Source of the DNA: Planctomycetota bacterium
Lineage (GTDB): Bacteria > Planctomycetota > B15-G4
DNA: 42,771 nucleotides
Direction of reading: 5' to 3'
NCBI GenBank assembly: GCA_020638905.1
Contig: JACKHP010000036.1
Span: 1 to 42,771, forward strand
Numbering within the stretch: the first letter of the stretch is position 1; every line of letters begins with the position of its first letter. The notes beneath the pieces are model-generated. The model made no database searches, was not told the origin of the DNA, and saw nothing but the letters and a program-made list of their open reading frames with translations. Position numbers and translations under genes: made by a program. Positions 17,743 through 26,121 of this stretch are shown here, piece after piece.

Positions 17743-18843
17743 TCAGCGCGTGGCGGCGAGGGCCTCGCGCAGCCGGGCGGCCGAGGTCTCGGGGCGCTCT
17801 TCGCACAGATACAGGCCGAGGTGCTCGAAGCCGCCCATCGGTTGGCTGAAGGGACGCAGCTCGAAGAGCGGATCGCAGCCCTGTCCGGCATGGCAGACGA
17901 GGTTCCAGGCCGGCTCGCCGAGACGTGCGGTCATGCACGCGTCGGCCGCCAGGAACGTGCGCTGCAGCGCCACCGCGAGCGCCTCGAGCGTGGCCTCGTC
18001 GAGATGGTGCAGCCAGCCGGCGGGCGCACGATCCGCTCGCTTCGGCACCACGAAGGCGTGCAGCGGACGCCGCATGAACGGCGGCACCAGCAGCACGGCG
18101 CGTCCGTCGACCTCGTCGACGTGAAGCGCCGCGGGCGTCTCGCGCAGCAGGCGCTCGGCCAGCCCGATCGTGCGTCGCGGCTCGGACGGCTCGCGCGCCG
18201 AGAGCAGGATCTGCTGGTGGTCGTGCGCCACCGAGCCGCCCACGCGGCGTCCGTGGTTCTTGACCACCGAGACGTGTCCGCGGTGTCCCTCGCCCGACTC
18301 CGGGAAGCGCTCGTCGGCGCCGTGCAGCAGGAACTCCTCGGCCCGGGCGAGCTGCGCCAGCAGCGCGACCGACGTCGCGCGTCCCGCGTGCGCCCAGCCG
18401 CCGTCGTGCCGGCGGGTGCTCCAGTGCACGAGGTGCACGCCCAGTGCGTCGGACGCGCCGTCGTCCGGCTCGGACGGGTACACGATCGGATACAGGTTCG
18501 GCGTGAGCCAGGCGCAGTCGCCGTCGGGCAACTCGCGCACGTCGACCGCCGGGCAGGTCTGGTCGTCGCACACCACGCAGACCTCGTCGGGCACCGCCAG
18601 GCGCAGCGCGCGCGCCTCGGAGTACACGATCGGGAACCCGTCCCGGGCCTCGAGCGCGCCGCGACGATCGGGCCTGAAGCGCCCCGTGCGCGCGCGACAC
18701 AGGCCCGTCAGGCCGCTGAACCCCAGGGTCCCCAGGTCCTGGGACGCCGCGTGCCGGTCGAGGGTCGTCCGTGGCAGCTCGCGCCCACGGCCCAGGGCCG
18801 GGGTCGACGAGGAGTTCTGGCCGGGCGGGGGAGAGGCGTCCAT
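17743..18843 (-). CDS. GalT-like nucleotidyltransferase (HIT superfamily)
   Basis: The 366-residue protein resembles galactose-1-phosphate uridylyltransferases. A CVVC motif with a nearby Cys (89-97) could bind zinc. KNHGRRVGGSVAHDHQQIL at about 195-213 matches the KNxGxxAGxSxxHxHxQ active-site block, with His207 and His209 and Gln211. The GalT HPH triad is HDH here, so the exact substrate (UDP-hexose, ADP-sugar or dinucleotide) is uncertain. The C-terminus (MGGFEHLGLYLCEERPE) is of the type found in these enzymes. The ATG lies 8 bases after a TACGAT box, suggesting a leaderless mRNA. It is transcribed separately from the redox operon 318 bases downstream. Confidence 0.72.
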   Translation of the reverse strand: MDASPPPGQNSSSTPALGRGRELPRTTLDRHAASQDLGTLGFSGLTGLCRARTGRFRPDRRGALEARDGFPIVYSEARALRLAVPDEVCVVCDDQTCPAVDVRELPDGDCAWLTPNLYPIVYPSEPDDGASDALGVHLVHWSTRRHDGGWAHAGRATSVALLAQLARAEEFLLHGADERFPESGEGHRGHVSVVKNHGRRVGGSVAHDHQQILLSAREPSEPRRTIGLAERLLRETPAALHVDEVDGRAVLLVPPFMRRPLHAFVVPKRADRAPAGWLHHLDEATLEALAVALQRTFLAADACMTARLGEPAWNLVCHAGQGCDPLFELRPFSQPMGGFEHLGLYLCEERPETSAARLREALAATR

Positions 18844-18851
18844 GGGGGGCG

Positions 18852-18857
18852 ATCGTA
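18852..18857 (-). promoter_or_regulatory. Putative -10 box (TACGAT) of the GalT-like gene
   Basis: The hexamer TACGAT on the minus strand ends 8 bases before the start ATG, as it does before glpE and the beta-lactamase-like gene. This leaves no room for a ribosome binding site, so a leaderless transcript is likely. No convincing -35 was seen. Confidence 0.4.
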
Positions 18858-18921
18858 GCCTGCGCCGACCGGAGGGCGAGAGTCGGGGTCGGCAGCCACG
18901 TCCCGGAATTCGCGACGGCAC

Positions 18922-18980
18922 GGCCTCCGTCCGGGAACGTATCGTCAGCGCCCGCAGGCGGCACGACCATGGACGGAGGC
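18922..18980 (+). promoter_or_regulatory. 10-bp inverted repeat bracketing a possible -10 box upstream of the desaturase
   Basis: GCCTCCGTCC (18922-18931) and GGACGGAGGC (18971-18980) form a perfect inverted repeat. The 39 bases between them include TATCGT (18939-18944), a possible -10. It could be a paired operator or a leader hairpin of the desaturase gene, which starts 43 bases downstream. Confidence 0.35.
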
Positions 18981-19022
18981 TGCGTGGTGGAGCCCCGCCG
19001 CGCCGTGTCGCGAGGAGATCCG

Positions 19023-20219
19023 ATGGTCGCGACGATATCCGGTCCGGACACCCGCAGCGCACGCGTGCAGCAGTGGAAGGCCATCGTGGAGCGCTTCCAG
19101 AAGCCGCACCTGGGGCGCGCGCTGTGGCAGGTGACGAACACGTTCGTGCCCTACGTGGCGATCTGGTGCGCGCTGGCCTGGGTGAAGGACGTCTCGTGGT
19201 GGCTCGCGCCGCCGCTCGTGCTGCTCGGCGCCGGCTTCATGGTGCGCGTCTTCATCATCTTCCACGACTGCGGGCACGGATCGTTCTTCCGATCGGAGCG
19301 CGCGAACGCCGTGCTCGGCTTCGTGGCCGGCATGATGACGTTCACGCCGTACTACCACTGGCGCGGCGAGCACGCACTGCACCACCGCACCACCGGCGAC
19401 CTCGACCGCCGCGGCGTGGGTGACGTGTGGACCATGACCGTCCAGGAGTACCTCGAGGCCTCGCGCTGGAAGAAGTTCGCCTACGTCCTGGCACGCAACC
19501 CGGTGGTGCTGTTCGTGCTCGCGCCGAGCTTCCTGTTCCTCGTGCTGCAGCGCTTCCCGTCGCGCGGCGCGTCGGGTCGCGAGCGTCGCTCCGTGTGGTG
19601 GATGGACCTCGCGCTGGTGGGACTGGCGGCCGCCATGAGCCAGGTCTTCGGCCTCGTGCCGTACCTCGTGCTGCACGCGTCGATGATGTCCGTGGCCGGA
19701 GTCGCGGGCGTCTGGCTGTTCTACGTCCAGCACCAGTTCGAGGACGCCTACTGGGAACGCGGCGGCGACTGGGACTACACCGAGGCGGCCATGAAGGGCA
19801 GCTCGTTCTACCGGCTGCCGCGCGTCATGCAGTGGTTCTCCGGCAACATCGGCTTCCACCACGTGCACCACCTGAGCCCGCGCATCCCGAACTACAACCT
19901 CGAGGCCTGCCACCGATCCGACCCGATGTTCCACGAGGTCACGCCGATCACGCTGCGCGCGAGCCTGCGTTCGCTCGGCCTGCGCCTGTGGGACGAATCG
20001 AGCCGCAAGCTCGTGGGCTGGCGGCACATGCGCGAGCTCCGGCGCCAGCATCGGGACGCGGCGCGGGCCGAGGTGCGTGAGAGCGCACCGCACGACGCGG
20101 GCGACGCGGAGCGGCGAGACGCGGAGCCGCAAGCGTCCACGCACGGCGAGCGGGCGCACGCCGGGGCGAGCCATGAGGTGGGGGCATCCCCCGGCGAGCG
20201 CCGCGGGCCGCGCGCGTAG
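19023..20219 (+). CDS. Membrane fatty acid desaturase (three His boxes)
   Basis: The 398-residue membrane protein has the three histidine clusters of acyl-lipid desaturases: HDCGHG at 81-86, HALHH at 117-121 and HHVHH at 279-283. These bind the di-iron centre. Hydrophobic pairs lie before the first box and between the second and third. It should put a double bond into a membrane-lipid acyl chain using O2 and a reduced ferredoxin or cytochrome; the position is not readable (delta-12/omega-6-like boxes). The last about 65 residues are a charged Arg/Ala/Glu/His tail unusual for the family. The ATG at 19023 has GGAGA about 8 bases upstream. An inverted repeat lies in its leader, and thiG converges on it with a 10-base gap. 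Confidence 0.88.
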   Translation: MVATISGPDTRSARVQQWKAIVERFQKPHLGRALWQVTNTFVPYVAIWCALAWVKDVSWWLAPPLVLLGAGFMVRVFIIFHDCGHGSFFRSERANAVLGFVAGMMTFTPYYHWRGEHALHHRTTGDLDRRGVGDVWTMTVQEYLEASRWKKFAYVLARNPVVLFVLAPSFLFLVLQRFPSRGASGRERRSVWWMDLALVGLAAAMSQVFGLVPYLVLHASMMSVAGVAGVWLFYVQHQFEDAYWERGGDWDYTEAAMKGSSFYRLPRVMQWFSGNIGFHHVHHLSPRIPNYNLEACHRSDPMFHEVTPITLRASLRSLGLRLWDESSRKLVGWRHMRELRRQHRDAARAEVRESAPHDAGDAERRDAEPQASTHGERAHAGASHEVGASPGERRGPRA

Positions 20220-20229
20220 TCGGATCGCC

Positions 20230-21012
20230 TCAGGAGCGCGCCACGAGGCCCTGCGTCGGCGACGACGGACTGGCCTCGTCGCGCGGCGCCATGCGTCCGG
20301 CCAGGAACGCGGCGCGCCCGGCCTTCCAGGCGTACTGCATCGCCGACGCCATGAGCACCGGATCGTCGGCCGCCGCGATGCCGGTGTTGAGCAGCACGCC
20401 GTCGACGCCCAACTCGAACGCGACGCTCACGTCGGAGGCCGTCCCGACACCCGCGTCGACGATGATCGGCACGCTCGCGCGGGCCTTGATGCGCCGGATG
20501 GCGCGCGGGTTGAGGATGCCCAGTCCCGAGCCGATGGGGGCGCCGAGCGGCATGACGGCGGCGGCGCCGGCCTCCTCGAGGCGCAGCGCCATGACCGGAT
20601 CGTCGCTCGTGTAGGCAGCCACCACGAAGCCGTCGGCGACGAGTTCCTTGCAGGCGGCCAGGGTCTCGAGCGGCTCGGGCAGCAGCGTCTTCTCGTCGGC
20701 CAGCACCTCGAGCTTCACGAGCTCGCAGTCGAGCGCCTCGCGCGCCAAACGGCAGGTGCGCACGGCGTCGCCCGCCGTGTAGCAGCCGGCCGTGTTGGGC
20801 AGCAGGGTGATGCGCTCGAGATCGAGGTGGTCGAGCAGGTTGCCCGCCTGGCCCAGGTCGACGCGCCGCACGGCCACCGTGACGCACTCGGTGCCCGAAG
20901 CGTCGACGGCCGACCGCATCTGCTCGAACGAGGCGTACTTGCCCGTTCCCACGAAGAGCCGGGAGTCGAAGCGGTAGCGGCCGATGACGAGCTGCTGGTC
21001 GCCGGGGATCAT
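20230..21012 (-). CDS. thiG: Thiazole synthase ThiG
   Basis: At 260 residues this is normal length for ThiG, the TIM-barrel enzyme that makes the thiazole phosphate of thiamine from deoxyxylulose phosphate, dehydroglycine and ThiS-thiocarboxylate. Visible signatures are RLFVGTGKY near the N-terminus, LLPNTAGCYTA, the Schiff-base lysine in ELVKLEVL, MPLGAPIGSGLGI and VPIIVDAGVGTASD. It lies 33 bases after thiS on the same strand, the usual pairing. No thiamine-pyrophosphate riboswitch was found upstream of the pair. Confidence 0.95.
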   Translation of the reverse strand: MIPGDQQLVIGRYRFDSRLFVGTGKYASFEQMRSAVDASGTECVTVAVRRVDLGQAGNLLDHLDLERITLLPNTAGCYTAGDAVRTCRLAREALDCELVKLEVLADEKTLLPEPLETLAACKELVADGFVVAAYTSDDPVMALRLEEAGAAAVMPLGAPIGSGLGILNPRAIRRIKARASVPIIVDAGVGTASDVSVAFELGVDGVLLNTGIAAADDPVLMASAMQYAWKAGRAAFLAGRMAPRDEASPSSPTQGLVARS

Positions 21013-21045
21013 CGATCACACTCCTTGCGTGACTCGCCGGGGAGC

Positions 21046-21267
21046 TCAGCCGCCGCCGACGAAGGTCACGATCTCGAGAACCTCGCCGTCGGCCAGGTGC
21101 CGCTCGGCGTGCTGCGACCGCGGGACGATGCGGGCGTCGATCTCGACGGCGAAGCGACCCGCGCCCAGACCCAGCGTCGAGACCAGCCCGGCCACGGTGG
21201 TGCCCGCCGGCACCCGCCGGGACTCGCCGTTGACCGTGATCTGCAGCTCGCCTGCGTCGGGATGCAT
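21046..21267 (-). CDS. thiS: Sulfur carrier protein ThiS
   Basis: This is a 73-residue ubiquitin-like protein ending in VGGG, with the Gly-Gly C-terminus that is adenylated and thiocarboxylated for thiazole synthesis. The N-terminal ITVNGESRRVPAGTTVAGLV and the middle FAVEIDARIVPRSQHAERHLADGE..EIVTF are typical. It is followed by thiG. The very long open frame that continues upstream of this ATG on the same strand is a high-GC artefact opposite infB and nusA. Confidence 0.93.
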   Translation of the reverse strand: MHPDAGELQITVNGESRRVPAGTTVAGLVSTLGLGAGRFAVEIDARIVPRSQHAERHLADGEVLEIVTFVGGG

Positions 21268-21409
21268 GGACGTCTCTCGTTCGCGCCTCGCGTCCGGGCC
21301 GCAGGCGGCCGATCGGGCCGGCCCTCGGTCGGACTCGCGCCGCCGCCCCGCCGCGTCCGGATCGGAGGCCGACCGGCACGCGCCGCCGTCTCGCGGCGGA
21401 CGGCCGCGC

Positions 21410-21415
21410 ATCGTA
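21410..21415 (-). promoter_or_regulatory. Possible -10 box (TACGAT) for thiS-thiG
   Basis: TACGAT occurs on the minus strand 142 bases before thiS, the same hexamer seen before three other genes here. If it is used, the mRNA has a leader of about 135 bases. That leader contains a small hairpin (CCGCCG/CGGCGG at 21383-21399) but no recognisable riboswitch core. Confidence 0.3.
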
Positions 21416-21498
21416 GCGCGAACGCCGCGCTCGCATCCACCGGCGCCGCCGGGTCGCCGTGGCGCGCCCCGCGCACCGGACGGCGACGGGCGGGATCC

Positions 21499-21528
21499 TT
21501 GACAGTCGAGGGCCATCCGCTCCATCAT
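21499..21528 (+). promoter_or_regulatory. Sigma-70-type promoter for nusA-infB-rbfA
   Basis: A consensus -35 TTGACA (21499-21504) is followed after 18 bases by CATCAT (21523-21528), four of six matches to TATAAT. The start would be near 21535, giving a leader of about 108 bases that contains a strong hairpin. Confidence 0.5.
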
Positions 21529-21562
21529 GAGCGCTTCCCTCTGGCTACGGCTTGGTCGTCTT

Positions 21563-21602
21563 GCAAGTGGGTACCGGCCCCAGTCGGGTTCGGCCCACTT
21601 GC
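21563..21602 (+). other. Leader hairpin of the nusA operon
   Basis: GCAAGTGGG (21563-21571) and CCCACTTGC (21594-21602) are perfectly complementary, and the 22-base loop can add CCG/CGG and CCC/GGG pairs. It ends about 40 bases before the nusA start and has no T-run after it. It may be an autoregulatory or anti-termination site for NusA; that role is inference. Confidence 0.55.
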
Positions 21603-21642
21603 TTGCGTTTGCGACGACAGGCTCCAGAACGACAGGTGTAGT

Positions 21643-22665
21643 GTGAACAGCGAACTGCTCCGGATCATCGATGCCATCCATCACGAGAAGGACATCGATA
21701 CCGAGCTCATCTTCATGACGATCGAGAACGCCATGGTGGCGGCGATCCAGAAGAAGGTGGGCGAGGATGTGCAGATCCGCTGCACGCTCGACCGTCGCAC
21801 GGGCGAACTGGGTGTCACGTCCGACGACGACCTCGGTTCGATCGACCTCGGTCGCATCGCGGCCCAGACGGCCAAGCAGGTCATCATCCAGAGCCTGCGC
21901 GACGCCGAGAACAGCGTCGTCTTCGCCGAGTTCGAGGGCCGGGTGGGCGAGCTCGTGCTGGGCACCGTCCAGCGGGTCGAGGGCGGGGCGCTGATCGTGA
22001 ACGTGGCTCGCGCCGAGGCCATCATCCCGCGCGCCGATCGCGTGCGTGGCGAGGTCTACTCGCCCGGCGACCGCATCCGGGCCGTGATCACCGAGGTCAA
22101 GCGCGCCGGGTCGCGGGTCAAGATCATCATGTCCCGCGTCTCGCCCGAACTCGTGCGCCGGCTCTTCGAGCTCGAGGTGCCCGAGGTCAACGACGGAGTC
22201 ATCGAGATCAAGCGCATCGCGCGCGAACCGGGATACCGCACCAAGATCGCGGTCCACAGCAACGATCCGCGCGTCGACTGCGTGGGTGCCTGTGTCGGCA
22301 TCCGCGGCACGCGCATCAAGGCCATCACTGACGAGCTCAACGGCGAGAAGATCGACATCATCCGCTGGAGCCCGTCCGAAGAGGATCTCATCGTCAACGC
22401 ATTGCGTCCCGCGCAGATCGCCTCGCTCGCCATGGAGCCGGCCGGCAAGATCTGTCGCGTCGTCGTCCCAGACGACCAGCTCGCCCTGGCCATCGGCCGC
22501 AAGGGCCAGAACGTCCGTCTCGCGACCCGGCTCACGGGTTGGGACATCAAGATCGAGGGCGTCACCCAGATGCCCCACAGCGCCCGCGGCGAAGACGGGC
22601 AACCTCTTGGACCTCCTCCCACCGGAGCCCCTCAGGGCTCTGGCGCGACGGACGGCGAGGAGTGA
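21643..22665 (+). CDS. nusA: Transcription termination/antitermination factor NusA
   Basis: The 340-residue protein has the N-terminal RNA polymerase-binding domain (about 1-100, with ELIFMTIENAMVAAIQKK), an S1 domain (about 105-170, GRVGELVLGTVQRVEGGALIVNV) and two KH domains (about 180-320). Classic NusA motifs are VGACVGIRGTRIKAITDEL, GEKIDIIRWS and LAIGRKGQNVRLAT. It lacks the C-terminal acidic repeats of E. coli NusA, as in most bacteria. The GTG start at 21643 has an AGGTG site about 6 bases upstream. The usual upstream rimP is absent; thiS lies divergently instead. infB follows after 6 bases. Confidence 0.97.
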   Translation: MNSELLRIIDAIHHEKDIDTELIFMTIENAMVAAIQKKVGEDVQIRCTLDRRTGELGVTSDDDLGSIDLGRIAAQTAKQVIIQSLRDAENSVVFAEFEGRVGELVLGTVQRVEGGALIVNVARAEAIIPRADRVRGEVYSPGDRIRAVITEVKRAGSRVKIIMSRVSPELVRRLFELEVPEVNDGVIEIKRIAREPGYRTKIAVHSNDPRVDCVGACVGIRGTRIKAITDELNGEKIDIIRWSPSEEDLIVNALRPAQIASLAMEPAGKICRVVVPDDQLALAIGRKGQNVRLATRLTGWDIKIEGVTQMPHSARGEDGQPLGPPPTGAPQGSGATDGEE

Positions 22666-22671
22666 TGTCCC

Positions 22672-25500
22672 GTGAGACTCCACGAACTCGCCAAGGAGCT
22701 CGACGCCGATAGCAAGCGTCTGCTCACCATCGCCAAGGAACTCGGTCTCGGGGTCAAGTCGCACTCCTCGAACCTGCCCAAGGGCACCGAAGGCATCCTG
22801 CGCGCCGCGTGGCTCGAAGAGGTGGCCGAGAGCGCCGAAGCCGCGCCGAAGCCCGAGTCGTCCGTCGCGGTCACGCTGACGGTCGGCAAGACCGTCGACG
22901 AAGAGGTCCCCGCCGCCGCGCCGGTCGACGAGCCGCAGGCCGAGCCGGTCCAGCCGGAGGTCGCCGCCGAGGTGCCGGTCGAGGCGGAGGCCGAGGCCGA
23001 GCCGGTCGAGGCCCAGACCGAGGTCGTCGAGGAGGCGCCCGTCGAGCCGGCCGAGCCCGTCGAGGAGACCGCGGACGCGGTCGATCCCGTGGTGTCCGAG
23101 TCGGTGCCCGAGCCGCCGGCGGCCGTGCCGGTCGAGACGCCGCACCCCACGACCGTGGTGGTCACGTTCGGCGGCATGCCCCAGCCGTCCGACGCCGAGC
23201 CGCCGCCCGGCAGCGAGCCCGAGCCGGGTTCCGCCGCGGCTCAGCTCGAAGAGTCGCAGCGCCGCGAGTCGGCGGGCGACGAACAGGGTGACTCCGACGG
23301 CGACGACAAGGAGGGCGTGCAGGCGCGCGGCATCCCCAACGTGCCGCAGAGTCGCGAGCGCAAGGGCGCCAAGATCCTCGGTCGCATCGACCTCAAGCCG
23401 GCCGACGTGGCGCCCCCGACGCGGTCGCGCAACGCACCGGCCTACGATCCGCTCGATCCCACGCGGGCGATGCCCGCGCGGCCCGGTCGCGAGGGCGAGA
23501 AGAAGGGCGCGTTCGAGTCCGAGCACGCCCGCAAGGGACGCCCCGGCAAGGGTGGCGGGTCCGACTTCGTCTTCGACCCGGAAGACAACTCGACGCTGTC
23601 GGCCATCCGGCTGCACGGCTTCCAGGGTCGTCGTCGTCCGCCGCCGCGTCGTCCTCCGGCGCGGCGCAGCCGTGGCGGGGGCGGACGTCGGGCGAAGCGC
23701 TCGATCGCGCGTCCGACCCATCCGATCACGGTCACGGCGCCGATCGGCGTGCGCGAGCTGTCCGAAGAGCTGGGCATCAAGGCGCGTGAGATCCTCTCGT
23801 ACTTCCCGACCTTCGATCCGCGCGACAAGAGCGTCGTGCTGAACGCCGAGCAGCTGCTCGAACTGGCCGTGGCGCTCGAGCGCGAGATCAACGTCTCCGA
23901 GCTCGAGACCGCGGGCACGCGCCTCATGGCGGCCGAGTCCGCGCGCACGGCGCGCATGGCCGGCGCGTCGGTGCCGCGTCCGCCGGTCGTGGCCGTCATG
24001 GGACACGTCGACCACGGCAAGACGTCGCTGCTCGACGCGCTGCGCAAGAGCCGTCTCACGTCCAAGGAGGCCGGCGGCATCACGCAGAAGACGTCCGCCT
24101 ACGCGGTCACGACCGAGAGCGGCGCGCGCGTCACGATGATCGACACCCCCGGCCACAAGGCGTTCACCGAGATGCGCGCCCGCGGCGCCTCGGCCACCGA
24201 CGTGGCCGTGCTCGTGGTGGCGGCCGACGACGGCGTCATGGAGCAGACGCAGGAGGCGATCGACCACGCGCAGGCGGCCGGCGTGCCGATCGTGGTGGCG
24301 ATCAACAAGATCGACAAGAACAACGCCGACACGGCGAAGGTCCGGCAGCAGCTCGCGAACGTCGGCATCCTCGTCGAGGACTACGGCGGCGAGGTGGGCG
24401 TGGTCGAGTGCTCGGCCACCACCGGCAAGGGCCTGCAGGAGCTCGTCGAGCGCCTGGCGCTCGAGACCGAGCTGCTCGAGCTCGACGCCGACCCCGGCAT
24501 CCCCGCGCGCGGCGTGGTGATCGACTCGCGCCGCGACAGCAAGCTCGGCATCGTGGCCACCTGCATCGTGCAGGACGGCACGCTGCGCGCGAAGGACGCG
24601 CTGCTCGCGGGCAAGACCGTGGGGCGCGCGCGCTGGCTGCTCGACGACCGCGGCGGGCGCATCACCGAGGCCGGTCCGTCGACCCCCGTGCAGGTGGTCG
24701 GCTTCGAGGATCCGCCCGAGGCGGGCGCCCGTTTCCTGTGCGTCGAAGACCTCACCCAGGCGAGGCTCGTGGCGAAGGAGCGCATCGAGGCCGACAAGGT
24801 CGAGCGCGAGTCGCCGGTCGACACGGTCTCGATGGAGAACCTGTTCGACACGATCGCGGCCGAGAACGTGACCGAGATCAACGTCATCCTCAAGAGCGAC
24901 AACATGGCCTCGATGGAGGTCCTGCGTCGCACGGTCGAGGACGTCACGCACGAGGAGGTGCGCTTCCGGGTGATCCGCACCGGCGTGGGCGACGTGACCG
25001 AGGACGACGTGCTGCTCGCCAGCGCCTCGAAGGCGTTCATCATCGGTTTCGGCGTCGACGCCGACACGCGTGCGCGGCAGTCGCTGCAGCGCACCGGCGT
25101 CGACTTCAAGCCGTACAAGATCATCTACGAGATGACCGAAGACCTCGAGAAGGCCCTCGAGGGCGAGCTCGGCACCGAGAAGGTCGAGGAGATCACCGGT
25201 CACGCCGAGATCCGCGCGATCTTCAAGAGCAGCAAGCTCGGCAACATCGCGGGCTGCTACGTGACCGACGGCACGATCCACCGCGACAGCCACGTGCGCG
25301 TGCAGCGCAAGGGCAAGGTGGTGCATTCGGGCCGGCTCGACAGCCTCAAGCGCTTCAAGGACGACGTCAAGGAGGTCCGCGAGGCCTACGAGTGCGGTAT
25401 CCACATCCGCGGCTTCGACGAGGTCGAGCTGGGCGACGTGGTCGAGGCCTTCAGCGTCACCGAGGTGAAGCGCACGCTCGAGTCCACGTCCTCGAGCTGA
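22672..25500 (+). CDS. infB: Translation initiation factor IF-2
   Basis: The protein has 942 residues. It has an N-terminal IF2_N domain (LHELAKELDADSKRLLTIAKELG) and a long Glu/Pro/Val/Ala-rich linker (about 60-230). A basic Arg/Pro stretch and a second IF2_N-like module (VRELSEELGIKAREIL, about 360-400) precede the GTPase. The G domain has GHVDHGKT at 444-451, DTPGH and NKID (from 545), and is followed by the domain II-IV region ending with the beta-barrel and AFSVTEVKRTL. It delivers fMet-tRNA to the 30S subunit. The GTG start has GAGGAG about 9 bases upstream. nusA precedes it by 6 bases and rbfA follows after 3. Confidence 0.97.
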   Translation: MRLHELAKELDADSKRLLTIAKELGLGVKSHSSNLPKGTEGILRAAWLEEVAESAEAAPKPESSVAVTLTVGKTVDEEVPAAAPVDEPQAEPVQPEVAAEVPVEAEAEAEPVEAQTEVVEEAPVEPAEPVEETADAVDPVVSESVPEPPAAVPVETPHPTTVVVTFGGMPQPSDAEPPPGSEPEPGSAAAQLEESQRRESAGDEQGDSDGDDKEGVQARGIPNVPQSRERKGAKILGRIDLKPADVAPPTRSRNAPAYDPLDPTRAMPARPGREGEKKGAFESEHARKGRPGKGGGSDFVFDPEDNSTLSAIRLHGFQGRRRPPPRRPPARRSRGGGGRRAKRSIARPTHPITVTAPIGVRELSEELGIKAREILSYFPTFDPRDKSVVLNAEQLLELAVALEREINVSELETAGTRLMAAESARTARMAGASVPRPPVVAVMGHVDHGKTSLLDALRKSRLTSKEAGGITQKTSAYAVTTESGARVTMIDTPGHKAFTEMRARGASATDVAVLVVAADDGVMEQTQEAIDHAQAAGVPIVVAINKIDKNNADTAKVRQQLANVGILVEDYGGEVGVVECSATTGKGLQELVERLALETELLELDADPGIPARGVVIDSRRDSKLGIVATCIVQDGTLRAKDALLAGKTVGRARWLLDDRGGRITEAGPSTPVQVVGFEDPPEAGARFLCVEDLTQARLVAKERIEADKVERESPVDTVSMENLFDTIAAENVTEINVILKSDNMASMEVLRRTVEDVTHEEVRFRVIRTGVGDVTEDDVLLASASKAFIIGFGVDADTRARQSLQRTGVDFKPYKIIYEMTEDLEKALEGELGTEKVEEITGHAEIRAIFKSSKLGNIAGCYVTDGTIHRDSHVRVQRKGKVVHSGRLDSLKRFKDDVKEVREAYECGIHIRGFDEVELGDVVEAFSVTEVKRTLESTSSS

Positions 25501-25503
25501 TCG

Positions 25504-26121
25504 ATGACCTGGAACCGTCAGCGACGCGCCGAGGCGATCCTTCAGGAGAAGATCGCCGTGATCGTGCTCGAGCGGCTCGCCGACCCGCGGCTGGGTTTCG
25601 TCACCATCGTGGGTGTCGAACTCAGCCGCGACAAGCGCGTGGCGACGGTCAAGTACACCGCATGGGGCACCGAGGCCGAGCGCCGCACGACGCAGCGCGC
25701 GCTCGCCGACTCCGTGCCGCGCGTCCAGGAACTCCTCGCACCGACCCTGGGCATGCGCCACATGCCCGAACTCCGCTTCGTTTACGACGAGACCGTCGAG
25801 AAGGAGAGTCGCTTGCTCGGACTCATCGAGGACCTCGAGAAGGAACGCAAGGACACGACCCCGTCGATTCCGCTCGACGAGGCCACCGAGACCGTCGCGG
25901 GTCCGCGCCCCGGATCCGCCTCCGACGAGGAGGTCGACGAGGACGGTGGTCACGACGACGACGTCGAGGACGATGACGAGGCGTTCGTGGATGACGACGA
26001 CGACGACGACGACTTCCTCGATGACGACGAGGACGACGACGCCGAGACCGACGACTTCGAGGACCTGTCCTCGGACGACGGCATCGACCTCAGGTCGTCG
26101 GAGGGCCGCGGGGACGCATGA
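25504..26121 (+). CDS. rbfA: Ribosome-binding factor A with long acidic tail
   Basis: The protein has 205 residues. The first about 115 are a normal RbfA KH-like domain (RQRRAEAILQEKIAVIVLERLADPRLGF at the start and PELRFVYDETVEKESRLLGLIEDLEKER at the end) that helps 16S rRNA 5'-end maturation. The remaining about 80 residues are an Asp/Glu-rich tail with runs of Asp, coded by gac/gat repeats. Standard RbfA is about 115-135 residues, so the tail nearly doubles it. The ATG is 3 bases after infB, and the stop overlaps the next ATG (ATGA). Confidence 0.93.
   Translation: MTWNRQRRAEAILQEKIAVIVLERLADPRLGFVTIVGVELSRDKRVATVKYTAWGTEAERRTTQRALADSVPRVQELLAPTLGMRHMPELRFVYDETVEKESRLLGLIEDLEKERKDTTPSIPLDEATETVAGPRPGSASDEEVDEDGGHDDDVEDDDEAFVDDDDDDDDFLDDDEDDDAETDDFEDLSSDDGIDLRSSEGRGDA

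Noticed and set aside
21268..21642. Thiamine-pyrophosphate riboswitch before thiS, or an initiator tRNA before nusA
   Set aside because: Neither the CUGAGA/GGAUAAUGCCAGCG-type core nor a tRNA T-loop with cloverleaf was seen on either strand.
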